Assembly: GCA_036376245.1 (NCBI GenBank)
Contig: DASVAS010000078.1
Coordinates: forward strand, 1-64,000
Direction: 5' to 3'
Length of the DNA: 64,000 bases
Origin: DATARR01 sp036376245
GTDB taxonomy: Bacteria; Acidobacteriota; Thermoanaerobaculia; Multivoradales; UBA5704
The notes below the pieces were generated by a model. That model was given only the letters and a program-made list of their open reading frames with translations. It searched no databases and was not told the origin of the DNA. How positions within the stretch are numbered: position 1 is the first letter of the stretch; each line of letters starts with the position of its first letter. Of the stretch, positions 36,574-45,350 are shown in pieces. A program made the position numbers and the translations under genes.

Positions 36574-37620
36574 CTAAGCGGCCCGCCCCTCGATCACACT
36601 GTACCCATACCGCGTGTGCGCGATCCCGGAAAACCCGAACCCCGCCGCCGCGAGGAGCTCCCTGTACTCCTCCTCGCTGCGCTCGCGGCCGTGGCAGCCC
36701 ACCAGCATCAGCAGGTCCATGAGCTTCGCGGGACCGGGGTCGTTGCCGGGCTGCATCACCAGCTCCACCAGGAGCAGCCTGCCGCCGGGGCGCACGGCCT
36801 GCCGGCACAGCGTGAGCAGGCGCGCGGCCTCGCCGTCGTCCAGCCCGTGCACGATGCTCTTGAGCAGGTAGGCGTCCCCCCCGGGGGGCACCCATCGCGA
36901 GATGTCGGCGCCGACGGTCTCGCAGCGGTCCGCCACGCCGGCGGCCTCCAGCACGCTCCTGGCGCCCGCGAGCACGCGCGGGTGATCCACGAGCACGCCG
37001 CGCATGGCGGGGTGAGCGCTCAGGATGGCGGCGAGCATCACGCCGCGCCCGCCCCCGACGTCCACGATCGTGCCGACGCCCGCGAGGTCGTAGCGCGCGA
37101 GCACTCCGGCGACCGGCGCCGTGTTCCAGGTCATCAGGTCGTCGAACCGGGCGCCGGCTTCCTGGTCGTGCGCCAGATAGTCGAAGAAGCCGGTCCCGAA
37201 GATCTCTTCGAAGGCGGGCGCCCCCGTGCGCACGCTGTGCTCCAGGCCGCCGAAGGTCTGATAGCTCACCCCGCCCGACCAGAGGGCGAGGGCGCGCATC
37301 GACTCCGGCGCGTCCCGCCGCAGCAGCTCGGCGAGGGGGGTCAGCGCGAAGCGGCGCTCGCCGTCCTCGGCGAAGACGCCGAAGCTGGCCAGGACCCGCA
37401 GCAGGCGGTAGAGGGCCCCGGGGTGGGCCCCGGCGGCGGCGGCCAGCTCGCCGCTCGACCTGGGGCCGTCCCCCAGCAGGTCCGCGATCCCGAGCCTGGC
37501 GGCCACGTGGATCGCCTGCTGCACCTGGTTGCCGACCAGCATCTGGGCCAGCGCCCGCCGGGAGGCCGGCGGCGCCGCCGCGGCGGGCTCAGCGGTCGGG
37601 GGCGCGGTAGCGAGGCTCAT
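36574..37620 (-). CDS. SAM-dependent O-methyltransferase (hydroxyindole/caffeate type)
   Basis: A 348-residue family-2 O-methyltransferase. The N-terminal winged-helix dimerisation domain has QAIHVAARLGIADLLGDG and GALYRLLRVLASFGVF. The SAM motif I is GTIVDVGGGRGVMLAAIL. The catalytic His is in YLLKSIVHGLDDGEAARLL, and GRLLLVELVMQPGND follows. It methylates a hydroxyl, usually phenolic, on a small molecule, which fits tailoring in the adjoining enzyme cluster. It overlaps the small VOC gene by 32 bases. Confidence 0.88.
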   Translation of the reverse strand: MSLATAPPTAEPAAAAPPASRRALAQMLVGNQVQQAIHVAARLGIADLLGDGPRSSGELAAAAGAHPGALYRLLRVLASFGVFAEDGERRFALTPLAELLRRDAPESMRALALWSGGVSYQTFGGLEHSVRTGAPAFEEIFGTGFFDYLAHDQEAGARFDDLMTWNTAPVAGVLARYDLAGVGTIVDVGGGRGVMLAAILSAHPAMRGVLVDHPRVLAGARSVLEAAGVADRCETVGADISRWVPPGGDAYLLKSIVHGLDDGEAARLLTLCRQAVRPGGRLLLVELVMQPGNDPGPAKLMDLLMLVGCHGRERSEEEYRELLAAAGFGFSGIAHTRYGYSVIEGRAA

Positions 37621-37957
37621 AGAGATCGGCCTCCAGGCCGCCGGGCATGCGGAAACGCGTCAGGAGCCCCCAGCCGGCGTCTTCGACGTCCCGCACGAAC
37701 TCCACTCCGCGCTGTTTCAATTCGGCGACCGTCTTCTCCATGTCGTCGCAGGCGAAGCCGAGCTCCACCCCGGACGGTCCCTTCTCCCCCTTCTCCTCGC
37801 CGTCGGGATGGCATCCGATCTCGCCGGGCATGTCGAAGATCAACCAGCCGCCGCCCGGATCGAACGACGGCAACCGCAGCGTATCGCGCAGAAAAGCCCG
37901 CAGCTCTTCGACCCCCTCCTCCGAGCTGAACAACGTGACGTGCATGCCTTTGATCAT
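37589..37957 (-). CDS. Small single-module VOC/glyoxalase protein
   Basis: A 122-residue single VOC module (MHVTLFSSEEGVEELRAFLR, ELGFACDDMEKTVAELKQRG, LEADLYEPRY). It lacks the WPSG signature of the two-module paralogues, so it belongs to a different VOC branch. It is transcribed just ahead of the O-methyltransferase and overlaps it by 32 bases, indicating coupled expression. The reaction is unknown. Confidence 0.78.
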   Translation of the reverse strand: MIKGMHVTLFSSEEGVEELRAFLRDTLRLPSFDPGGGWLIFDMPGEIGCHPDGEEKGEKGPSGVELGFACDDMEKTVAELKQRGVEFVRDVEDAGWGLLTRFRMPGGLEADLYEPRYRAPDR

Positions 37958-38098
37958 TCGATTCCCCCCGTTGTTGTGGCCATGCTACAAAGCGGCGCCG
38001 GCCGCCGCTTCTCCCGCCTTGCGCACGCTGCAAGGATCAGGCCCCGCCCGCGCAACGCGGGAGAAGCCGGGACGGGCCCGCGTTGCTATGTTCCGATC

Positions 38099-39169
38099 AT
38101 GAAAATCCTTGTGCTCGGCGGCACGGTGTTCCTGGGGTGGCATATCGTGGAAGCCGCGCGCCTGCGTGGACACGAGATCACGACGTTCACCCGCGGCCGC
38201 CACAACCCCGACCTTTTTTCGGATGTCGAAAAGCTGCGCGGAGACCGCGACGGCGGCCTCGCGGCGCTGCGCGGCCGGCGCTGGGACGCGGTGATCGACA
38301 CCTCGGGCCATGTGCCGCGGACCGTGCGCGACTCCGCCCAGTTGCTGTCCAGCGCCGTGGAACACTACATCTTCATCTCCACGCTCGCGGTGTACGCCGG
38401 CTTCCCGGCGGTGCCGGGTCTTGACGAGAACGCGCCGGTCGTCTCGCCCGCCGATCCCACGCTCGAAACCGTGCGGCCGGAGACCATGGGGCCGCTGAAG
38501 GCGCTGTGCGAAGAGGCCGTGGAGAGCGCCGTGCCCGGCCGCGCGCTGATCGTGCGCGCCGGCCTGCTGGCGGGGCCGCACGATCCGACCGATAGGTTCA
38601 CCTACTGGCCACGGCGCGTGGCCCTGGGCGGCGAAGTCCTGGCGCCGGGCACGCCCGAGATGCGCGTACAGATCATCGACGCCAGGGACCTCGCCAGTTG
38701 GATCCTCGGAGCCGTGCAATCCCGACGCACCGGCGTCTACAACGCCACCGGTCCCGCGATGCCGCTGACCCTGGAACAGTTGCTCGCGACCTGCCGGGCG
38801 GAGGCCCGGAGCGACGCGCGTTTCACCTGGGTGGACGACCGGTTCCTGCTCTCGGCCGGCGTGAAGCCGAGGATGGAGCTGCCGCTCTGGATGCCGGGCG
38901 CCCCCGGCGCGGCGACCGTCGATTGCCGCCGCGCGCTGGCCGCGGGGCTCTTCTGCCGGCCGCTGGCCGACACCGTGCGCGATACGCTGGACTGGGACGC
39001 CGCGCGCGGCCCCGCCGCAACCCCGCGCGCCGGGATGACCCGCGAGCGGGAGGCGCAGTTGCTGGCGGAGTGGCGCCAGCTACAGGCGGAAGGACTCGTG
39101 CAGCAGACAGAGGCTGGCCATCCACATCAGCAGCATGTCGGCGCGCGCGCGTCCGGCAGTGTCCATTGA
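38099..39169 (+). CDS. NAD-dependent epimerase/dehydratase (extended SDR)
   Basis: A 356-residue protein with the nucleotide-binding motif KILVLGGTVFLGWHIVEAA at its start. It continues with DAVIDTSGHVPRTV, then HYIFISTLAVYAGFP, where the catalytic Tyr is expected near STLAVY. LYS-like positions in GPLKALCEEAVESA complete the SDR pattern. It is of the atypical SDR type that reduces, epimerises or dehydrates sugar-nucleotide or aromatic intermediates. The C-terminal 30 residues are encoded by DNA that overlaps the convergent asparagine-synthetase gene by 90 bases, so they are probably non-essential. Confidence 0.82.
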   Translation: MKILVLGGTVFLGWHIVEAARLRGHEITTFTRGRHNPDLFSDVEKLRGDRDGGLAALRGRRWDAVIDTSGHVPRTVRDSAQLLSSAVEHYIFISTLAVYAGFPAVPGLDENAPVVSPADPTLETVRPETMGPLKALCEEAVESAVPGRALIVRAGLLAGPHDPTDRFTYWPRRVALGGEVLAPGTPEMRVQIIDARDLASWILGAVQSRRTGVYNATGPAMPLTLEQLLATCRAEARSDARFTWVDDRFLLSAGVKPRMELPLWMPGAPGAATVDCRRALAAGLFCRPLADTVRDTLDWDAARGPAATPRAGMTREREAQLLAEWRQLQAEGLVQQTEAGHPHQQHVGARASGSVH

Positions 39170-40999
39170 AGGGATCGCGTCGAGCAGCGCGGCGACCTTG
39201 GCGCGGTCGTAGATCCCGGGCCCGTCGAGCGCGCCGCCGCGCAACGTATCCTGCAGAAAGGCATACATCCGGCTGTCCCGCCGGAAGGTCGCGGGCGGCG
39301 CCTTGAAGGGGTGCTTCTGCCGCTTGTAGACCGTCTCCGTCAACACCGGCCGGGCGGCCTCGCGCAGCACGTACTTCTCCGTCATCCCCCGGATCTTCAT
39401 CGCCACCGGCATGCGCGCCGCTTCCTCGGCCACGTGGTGATCCAGGAACGGCAGCCGTCCCTCCACCGAGTGCGCCATCTCCATCCGGTCTCCCACGTTG
39501 CACAGGATGTAGTTGGGCAGCAGGGTCTTCCCCCAGAGATAGAGGGACTGGTTCACCGGGTCGCGACCCGCCAGTTGCCGCTCGACGTCCAGGCAGCTCA
39601 GCACGATCCGGTAGGTGTCGCGCCAGGCGTACGCCGCGAGGAAGCCCGCGTCGGCCACCCGCAGGAGCTCGGCGCCGACCTGGGCCCACCCCTCCAGATA
39701 CGACGGCACATAGCCCAGGACGCCGCGCACGCTCTCCAGCGCCGTCGTTCCCTGCGGCATGAGCGTGCCCGCCGAGACGCGGTTCGCGGCTTCCAGCTCG
39801 GCCAGCAGCCGCGCCTTGCCCTCGGGATCGTGGCCGTTGCCGCCATAGAGCACCAGGTCGCGCCGGTAGTGCGGGTAGCCGGCGAAGATCTCGTCGCCGC
39901 CTTCTCCCGTCAGCACCACCTTGACGCCGGCGTCGCGCACGGCGCGGCTGAGCAGGTACTTGGCGATCGCGTGCGCGTTCGCGAACGGCCGCTCGGCGTG
40001 ATAGATCGCGGCGGCGAAATGGTCCGCCAGGTCCTCCGAATGGATGTCGATGCGGTGGATCTCCGCGCCCGAGAGCCATGCCTGCTCCTCGGCGATGGCG
40101 CTCTCGTCGTAATCGGCGTGATCGAAAGCGAGCGTGAACGCCTGGAGAGGCCGGTCCAGGAGGCGCGACGCGAATCCGAGGATGGCGCAGGAGTCGATGC
40201 CGCCGCTCAGATAGCACGCGACCGGCACGTCCGCGCGCAACCGCAGCCGGACCGCCTCCGCGAAACAGTCCGCGAGCCGCTCGGCCCACTGGCGTGGATC
40301 CCCCTCCGGCTCCGCTCCGTCCGCACGGGGAAGGTCCCAGTCCCAATAGGGAAGGACGCGGACCTGCTCGCCGTCCGTCAACAGGCAGTTGCCGGGCGGG
40401 AGTTGATAGATCCCCGCGAAAAGCGTGCGGTCCGGCGGATGCGACACGAACTGGATGTCGTACAGCGCGTCGCGGTCCCAGCGGAGGGGGACGCCGAGCG
40501 CGCCGAGCGCCTTGACCTCCGACGCGAGATGGAAGGTCCCTTCGTGGACCGTGTAATAGAGCGGTTTGATGCCGAAGCGGTCGCGCGCCGCGAACAGCAG
40601 GCTGTCGCGCTCGTCCCAGATCGCGAAGGCGAACTCGCCGCGCAGCGAATGGACCGCGCGCGCCCCGCGGTCCTCGTAGAGGTGCAGCGCGATCTCGCTG
40701 TCCGACCGCGTGCGGAAGACGTGCCCCTGCCGCTCCAGCTCGGCGCGGATCCGCTCGAAATCATAGAATTCGCCGTTGGCGACGATGCGGAGGCGGCCGT
40801 CCTCGTTGGCGATCGGCTGATCGCCGGTCGCGAGGTCGATGATGCTCAGCCGCGCGTGGCCGAGGCCGGCCCGGCCGTCGGGCGCCACCCAGACCCGCTG
40901 CGCGTCCGGACCGCGGTGGCGCAGCCGCTCCGTCGCGCGGCCGATCGCCTCCGCGCGGACGGCTCCGTTTCTCGAGACGCTCGCTACGATTCCGCACAT
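39080..40999 (-). CDS. asnB: Asparagine synthetase-like glutamine amidotransferase
   Basis: A 639-residue class II amidotransferase. Catalytic Cys2 is exposed by removal of Met in MCGIVASVSRNGAV. The N-terminal domain has RHRGPDAQRVW, ARLSIIDLATGDQPI, VANGEFYD and RTRSDSEIALHLYED. The synthetase domain has the PP-loop CYLSGGIDSCAILGFA and GEGGDEIFAGYPHY. It amidates a carboxylate using glutamine and ATP. The primary metabolic AsnB role is possible, but the cluster context favours amide formation on a specialised metabolite. I chose ATG 40999, which places Cys at position 2 and has GGGAGG upstream. Confidence 0.85.
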   Translation of the reverse strand: MCGIVASVSRNGAVRAEAIGRATERLRHRGPDAQRVWVAPDGRAGLGHARLSIIDLATGDQPIANEDGRLRIVANGEFYDFERIRAELERQGHVFRTRSDSEIALHLYEDRGARAVHSLRGEFAFAIWDERDSLLFAARDRFGIKPLYYTVHEGTFHLASEVKALGALGVPLRWDRDALYDIQFVSHPPDRTLFAGIYQLPPGNCLLTDGEQVRVLPYWDWDLPRADGAEPEGDPRQWAERLADCFAEAVRLRLRADVPVACYLSGGIDSCAILGFASRLLDRPLQAFTLAFDHADYDESAIAEEQAWLSGAEIHRIDIHSEDLADHFAAAIYHAERPFANAHAIAKYLLSRAVRDAGVKVVLTGEGGDEIFAGYPHYRRDLVLYGGNGHDPEGKARLLAELEAANRVSAGTLMPQGTTALESVRGVLGYVPSYLEGWAQVGAELLRVADAGFLAAYAWRDTYRIVLSCLDVERQLAGRDPVNQSLYLWGKTLLPNYILCNVGDRMEMAHSVEGRLPFLDHHVAEEAARMPVAMKIRGMTEKYVLREAARPVLTETVYKRQKHPFKAPPATFRRDSRMYAFLQDTLRGGALDGPGIYDRAKVAALLDAIPSMDTAGRARADMLLMWMASLCLLHESFRL

Positions 41000-41024
41000 C
41001 GGAGCCCTCCCAGCCGGCGCCCGG

Positions 41025-41723
41025 TCACGCCTCGGGATCTTCGAGACCGAACCGGAGCGCCGCATCGCGGACCACGGGCAGCAGCTTGCCGGGCACGTCG
41101 CCGCCGAACCGGCGCAGATAGCTGGCGAGCGAGCCCGCGTCCTTGATCAGGAAAGCGGCATCCGTGCGCACCATGTGGCGAATGGCCAGCAACGGCACGG
41201 AGCTGCGGAGCGGCCGGAAGTCACGATTCCACAGCGCCGGCTCCTGGCAGCCGGCGTGGAACTGGCCGATCATCAGCCCCGCCGCGACGAACTGGGGCTT
41301 CAGAGCGGCCTGCAGGGCGTCGATGACGCCGGGGGCGCGGGCCGGCGCCAGGTCCGGAAACAGGATCAGGATCGCCTTGTACTCCGTCTCTTTTCCCGCC
41401 GCCGGTTCCAGCTCCAGGAACCATTCCCGATACCTGGCGACGACGGCGGACACTTCTTCGAGCTTGGGATCGGGGCCCGGATAGACCGTCAGCCAGAAGA
41501 GCCCCCGCTTCAGGGAGGGCTCGGTGTAGGGGCAGACAGGCCCCTCGCGGCCCAGCGCGGGATGAGGTTGGCAGAGATAATCGTGCGCCCACCGCACGAC
41601 ACGCTCCGCGGGCGCTTGATAAACCTTTATGAAGTCTGGCAGGCCTGCCTCGACGTCCTTCGGTTCCAACAGGTAGAGCATCGAGTCTCGCGGCGAGACG
41701 AGCATGCCGCGATGGTGGCGCAA
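41025..41723 (-). CDS. DUF6875-like hypothetical protein
   Basis: A 232-residue cytoplasmic protein that resembles the DUF6875 family, with VCPYTEPSLKRGLFWLTVYP, RYREWFLELEPAAGKE and a late AFLIKDAGSLASYLRRFG. Function unknown. It lies 25 bases upstream of the asparagine-synthetase gene on the same strand, so the two likely form an operon. Similar proteins appear near natural-product genes in other bacteria, which supports assigning it to the cluster, but this is from memory and not from a search. Confidence 0.6.
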   Translation of the reverse strand: MRHHRGMLVSPRDSMLYLLEPKDVEAGLPDFIKVYQAPAERVVRWAHDYLCQPHPALGREGPVCPYTEPSLKRGLFWLTVYPGPDPKLEEVSAVVARYREWFLELEPAAGKETEYKAILILFPDLAPARAPGVIDALQAALKPQFVAAGLMIGQFHAGCQEPALWNRDFRPLRSSVPLLAIRHMVRTDAAFLIKDAGSLASYLRRFGGDVPGKLLPVVRDAALRFGLEDPEA

Positions 41724-41841
41724 TCGCGCCCGCGGCGGCTTCTCTCAAATTGCGCGCCGACCGGGCGGCGAGGTCCGCAAGGAGGGAGAAGATGCCCTGC
41801 CGGCGCCGCCTTATGATCAGCGCAGCCAAGGAGGGAATGCG

Positions 41842-42357
41842 ATGTCAGACCCCAAGACACTCGAAGCCAACAAAGCCGTCGTACGGCGCATGCTGGACGC
41901 TTTCAACACCGGGAATTCCGACGTTGTGCGCGAGCTGCTGCACCCGGACATCAAAGACCGCAGCCTCGCCCTCGGCCTCGAACAGGAGCTGCGCAGAGGC
42001 CCCGTGATGAAGCGCGTGCAGACCGAGATCATGCGCGAGAAGGAGGCCTTCCCCGACAAGAAATTCAAGGAAGTCCTGATGGTCGCGGAGGGCGACATGG
42101 TGGTCCTGCGCTGGTCGATGACGGGCACCCACAAGGGGCCGGCCTTCGGCAAGAAGGCCACCGGCAAGAAAGTCATCACCGCCGGGACGGAATTCGTCCG
42201 CATCAAGGACGGAAAGATCATCGAGCACGATGACGACCCCTTTCACGTGCTCGATCTGCTCTGGCAGCTAGACCTGCTGGATCGCGAGATCCTCGAGGGC
42301 GACGAGAAGTTCAAGGGTCCGAAAGCCGAACACAAGAAGCTGGAAGGCGGCAAGTGA
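41842..42357 (+). CDS. SnoaL-like NTF2-fold protein
   Basis: A 171-residue protein of the SnoaL/ester-cyclase NTF2-like type: ANKAVVRRMLDAFNTGNSDV, VVLRWSMTGTHKGPAFG and GTEFVRIKDGKIIEHDDD. Such alpha+beta barrels act as cyclases, isomerases or hydratases or are simple binding proteins. The C-terminal tail is lysine-rich. The ATG at 41842 follows CAAGGAGGG. It is transcribed divergently from the DUF6875-like gene across 118 bases. It could mark the right edge of the biosynthetic locus. Confidence 0.75.
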   Translation: MSDPKTLEANKAVVRRMLDAFNTGNSDVVRELLHPDIKDRSLALGLEQELRRGPVMKRVQTEIMREKEAFPDKKFKEVLMVAEGDMVVLRWSMTGTHKGPAFGKKATGKKVITAGTEFVRIKDGKIIEHDDDPFHVLDLLWQLDLLDREILEGDEKFKGPKAEHKKLEGGK

Positions 42358-42360
42358 GGA

Positions 42361-42440
42361 GCCGTCAGCTCGACCACCTGATGTAGCGTCCAACACAACG
42401 TCCTTGTGCCAGCGGCGGATCGCCACCTGCTTTTTTCTCC
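42361..42440 (-). pseudogene. Internally deleted remnant of the lipoprotein gene at 53341
   Basis: On the minus strand this stretch reads QVAIRRWHKDVV fused to the C-terminal end pattern of the lipoprotein at 53341-53763 (QVAICRWYKDVV and YIRWSS-stop). The DNA match covers the last 25 bases of the gene, including the TCAGCTCGACCACC of the stop region, and about 45 bases around the RWYKDVV region. Roughly 190 bases between them are missing. This is a gene relic, evidence of an ancient duplication across about 11 kb. Confidence 0.6.
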
Positions 42441-42464
42441 TGGCCGCGGGAGCTCGTGGCGGGA

Positions 42465-43928
42465 TTACCGGAGCGCCGCTTCCAGCACCGGATCCCGCCC
42501 GGCCAGGAAGTCCTCCACCGTCGGCTTCACCTCGACATCCGGAGACACCCCGTAGCCCGGCTGGAAGTTGGCCACGTTGACGAGGCTCCGCTTCGTGGGC
42601 ACCCGCACGACGATGCCGCTGTTGGGGAGCTTCACGAAGAAGATCTGGCCGGCGGTCGGGCCTTCGGCGCTGCCGCCCGTCGGCTGCCCGACGGTCCGTA
42701 TCCGGCCTTCGTCCTTGAGCCTGGCGATCAGGATCGTGCTGCCGGAGGCGTTGCCGGGGCCGGTGAGGACGGTCACCTTCCCCTGAAAACGATAAGGGGA
42801 AGGCTGTTCCACCTCCTCCCGCTTCTCCTCGAACCAGCCGTCCGCCAGTCTGGTGAACTTCTCCTCGGCGGGCTCGAAAAGCTCCTTGGGATCGCCCCAC
42901 GTCTGGATGTATTTCGGCAGATCGCCGTAGCGGATGGTTTTCAATCGCACGGATTTCGTGACCGTGAACGGCTTGTCGAGAAGATATCTGGCGAGGCCGT
43001 AGGAGGCGTCCGTCGATCCGCCGCCGTTCTCCCGCAGATCGACGATCAGATGCTCGGCCCCGTGGGTCCGGATCGCCCGGAAGATCGGATCGTAGACCGT
43101 CGCGGGCTCGACCGGGTTGCGATAGTTCACGAAGGTGTCGATCCGCAGATAGGCGGTCTTCGGGTTCAACATCTTCCACGAGGTGGTCTTGTGGAACTCG
43201 GCCCCCTCGGACACGGCGGGCCAGGGGAGCTCCGTCCAACGCTGGAAGGAAATGGGCTTCAAAGTGACCGTCCGCGGTCCGGCGGCGTTCCGGGGACGGA
43301 TCTCCAGACGTAGCTCCTCCGGGAAGCCGAAAAAGATTGGATAGAAATGGTCGAAGTCCGAGCCCATGAGATCGCTGTCCGCTTCCAGCTTCGCGGGCTT
43401 CACGAAGTCCGTCAGACCGTCGTAGGAGATGGCGGGCGCGATCTTTTCGAGGACCGCGCGGACCGGCACGCCGTTGATCGAAAGGATTTCCGTCCCCCGC
43501 TCCAGCGGCGCCTGCGCGGGATCGCTCGACTCCACGAACATCCGGCCGTCGAACAGGCGGAAGCGGAACGGGAAATGGCTGGGGTTCTCCTTGCGGTACT
43601 TGGAGAGGGCGCCGGGCAGCTCGGCCTTGGTATGGTCGCAATGGATGCGGGCCAGCAGCAGGGAGACCTCGCCGTAGAGCTCGACGTCCAGGATGGGCCT
43701 CGTGACCCGCTCCTCCAGCCGCGCGAAGGCGGCGTCGAGATCAGCCCTGGAGGTGTAGCGGTCGTAGCCGGGATGAATGGTTTCGAGCGCGCGCCGCACC
43801 AGGGCGACGTCCTCGGCGGCCTGCTCCGGCGGCAGGATGCGGGCCGGATACTGACTGGCGAAGGCCGGGGCGGCGATCAGGAAAACGGTGAACAGGACGT
43901 AAACGGCGCGGCGCGGCTTTTCCGGCAT
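42465..43928 (-). CDS. Exported S41-family (C-terminal-processing-type) peptidase
   Basis: A 487-residue protein with a signal peptide (YVLFTVFLIAAPAFA). After a helical N-terminal region there is a PDZ-like segment (GTEILSINGVPVRAVLEKI). The tail-specific protease core follows: YLRIDTFVNYRNPV, HLIVDLRENGGGS, and the nucleophile serine in LTGPGNASGSTILIA, then GQPTGGSAEGP. S41 peptidases use a Ser/Lys dyad in the periplasm. It begins 22 bases after the P450 stop codon, so the two probably share a transcript; the biological connection is unclear. Confidence 0.87.
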   Translation of the reverse strand: MPEKPRRAVYVLFTVFLIAAPAFASQYPARILPPEQAAEDVALVRRALETIHPGYDRYTSRADLDAAFARLEERVTRPILDVELYGEVSLLLARIHCDHTKAELPGALSKYRKENPSHFPFRFRLFDGRMFVESSDPAQAPLERGTEILSINGVPVRAVLEKIAPAISYDGLTDFVKPAKLEADSDLMGSDFDHFYPIFFGFPEELRLEIRPRNAAGPRTVTLKPISFQRWTELPWPAVSEGAEFHKTTSWKMLNPKTAYLRIDTFVNYRNPVEPATVYDPIFRAIRTHGAEHLIVDLRENGGGSTDASYGLARYLLDKPFTVTKSVRLKTIRYGDLPKYIQTWGDPKELFEPAEEKFTRLADGWFEEKREEVEQPSPYRFQGKVTVLTGPGNASGSTILIARLKDEGRIRTVGQPTGGSAEGPTAGQIFFVKLPNSGIVVRVPTKRSLVNVANFQPGYGVSPDVEVKPTVEDFLAGRDPVLEAALR

Positions 43929-43950
43929 TTGGCGAACCCCCTCTCTCCCC

Positions 43951-45297
43951 TCACGCGGAGATGTCCGGACGTCTGCGTTCCAGCATAACCCGTACTCCGT
44001 GTTTCGGCCGCAGGGTGATGCGCGGCGAGGGCTCGACGGGATGGCCGGGGACGAGACGCATGCGCCAGCGGCGGCCGATCGTCGCCAGCAGCAGGATGCC
44101 TTCCATCCACGCGAAGCCCATGCCGATGCAGAGGCGCGGCCCGCCGCCGAAAGGGAAGTAGGCGAGCTTGGGGAGGCTCGCCTCGAAGTCCTCGGTCCAG
44201 CGCTCGGGACGGAAACTGAGAGGGTCCGCGAAGAAGCGGGGATCGCGGTGGGCGATCCATTGGGAGGCGAGCACGCCGGAGCCGGCCGGGAGCGGATAGC
44301 CACCGATGGTGACCGGCTCGACGACCCGCCGCGAGATGGCCCAGGCCGGCGGGTAGAGGCGCATGGACTCGGCGAGCACCTGGCGCACGGCGGGCAGGGA
44401 CGGCACGTCCGCAGCCCCGGGCAGGCGGTCGCCCAGGACCGCGTCGATCTCGGCGTGAAACCGCGCCTCGGCTTCCCGGTGGCCGGCGAGCAGATACCAG
44501 GACCAGGACAGCGCGTTGGCCGTGGTCTCGTGGCCGGCCAGGAAGAGGGTCATGATCTCGTCGCGCACTTGGCGGTCGTCCATGCCGCCCCCCTCCTCGT
44601 CGCGGGCGTCCAGCAGCAGGGAGAGCAGGTCCTCCCCTCCCCCGCCGGCCCGCCGCCGCTCGGCGATCAGGCGGTAGACCAGGGCGTCGAGCGTCTCGAC
44701 CGCCCGCCTGGCGCGGCGGACCGAGGGGAGCGGGAGCTTGCGGAGGACGCGCGCCAGGGGCACGGAGACGCTGAAGGCGGCGATCAGGTCGTCGAGGGCC
44801 TGTCCCACCTCGCGCGCCTCGTCCTCCTCGACGTCGACGCTGAAAAGGCAGCGCGCCACGATGCGCAGGGTCAGGCGCATCATCTCCTGGGCGATGTCCA
44901 CGGTCTCGCCGTGCCGCCATTTTGAAGCCGCCGCTTCGGCGTCCGCGGCCATGGCCTCGGCGTAGGCCTCGATGCGCCGCCGGTGGAAGGCCGGCTGGAT
45001 CAGCCGCCGCTGCTTGCGGTGGAATTCCCCCTCGCTGGTCAGCAGGCCCTGGCCGAACACGTCCCGCGCCTGGTCCAGGGCCCGCCCCTTGGCGAAGCTC
45101 TCATGCTTGGCGACCAGGACCTCGTGAAGGAGGTCGGGATGATTGATGAAGAGGAGGCGATAGGGACCGACCCGCAGATGGGCGAGATCGCCGTGGCGGG
45201 CCGCGACCCGCTCCAGGAATCCGAGAGGATCGCGGCGAAGGGCGAAAATGGTCGAGAGGGGACGGGTCTCACCGGGCGGCTTCCGCATGCCGCCCAT
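43951..45297 (-). CDS. Cytochrome P450
   Basis: A 448-residue bacterial P450. The I-helix oxygen-activation motif is FLAGHETTANALSW, the K-helix ExxR is AESMRLYPPAW, and the PERW-type segment is FRPERWTEDF. The haem-thiolate loop is YFPFGGGPRLCIGMGFA with the axial Cys. No membrane anchor or fused reductase is seen, and no ferredoxin gene is adjacent. It performs mono-oxygenation of an unknown lipid or natural product. It might tailor the product of the cluster at 24-42 kb, though a protease gene lies between. Confidence 0.9.
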   Translation of the reverse strand: MGGMRKPPGETRPLSTIFALRRDPLGFLERVAARHGDLAHLRVGPYRLLFINHPDLLHEVLVAKHESFAKGRALDQARDVFGQGLLTSEGEFHRKQRRLIQPAFHRRRIEAYAEAMAADAEAAASKWRHGETVDIAQEMMRLTLRIVARCLFSVDVEEDEAREVGQALDDLIAAFSVSVPLARVLRKLPLPSVRRARRAVETLDALVYRLIAERRRAGGGGEDLLSLLLDARDEEGGGMDDRQVRDEIMTLFLAGHETTANALSWSWYLLAGHREAEARFHAEIDAVLGDRLPGAADVPSLPAVRQVLAESMRLYPPAWAISRRVVEPVTIGGYPLPAGSGVLASQWIAHRDPRFFADPLSFRPERWTEDFEASLPKLAYFPFGGGPRLCIGMGFAWMEGILLLATIGRRWRMRLVPGHPVEPSPRITLRPKHGVRVMLERRRPDISA

Positions 45298-45350
45298 TGT
45301 GCCTCAACTCGACCACCTGAACGACCCAAGCTCAGCGACCCGTTTTCGGT

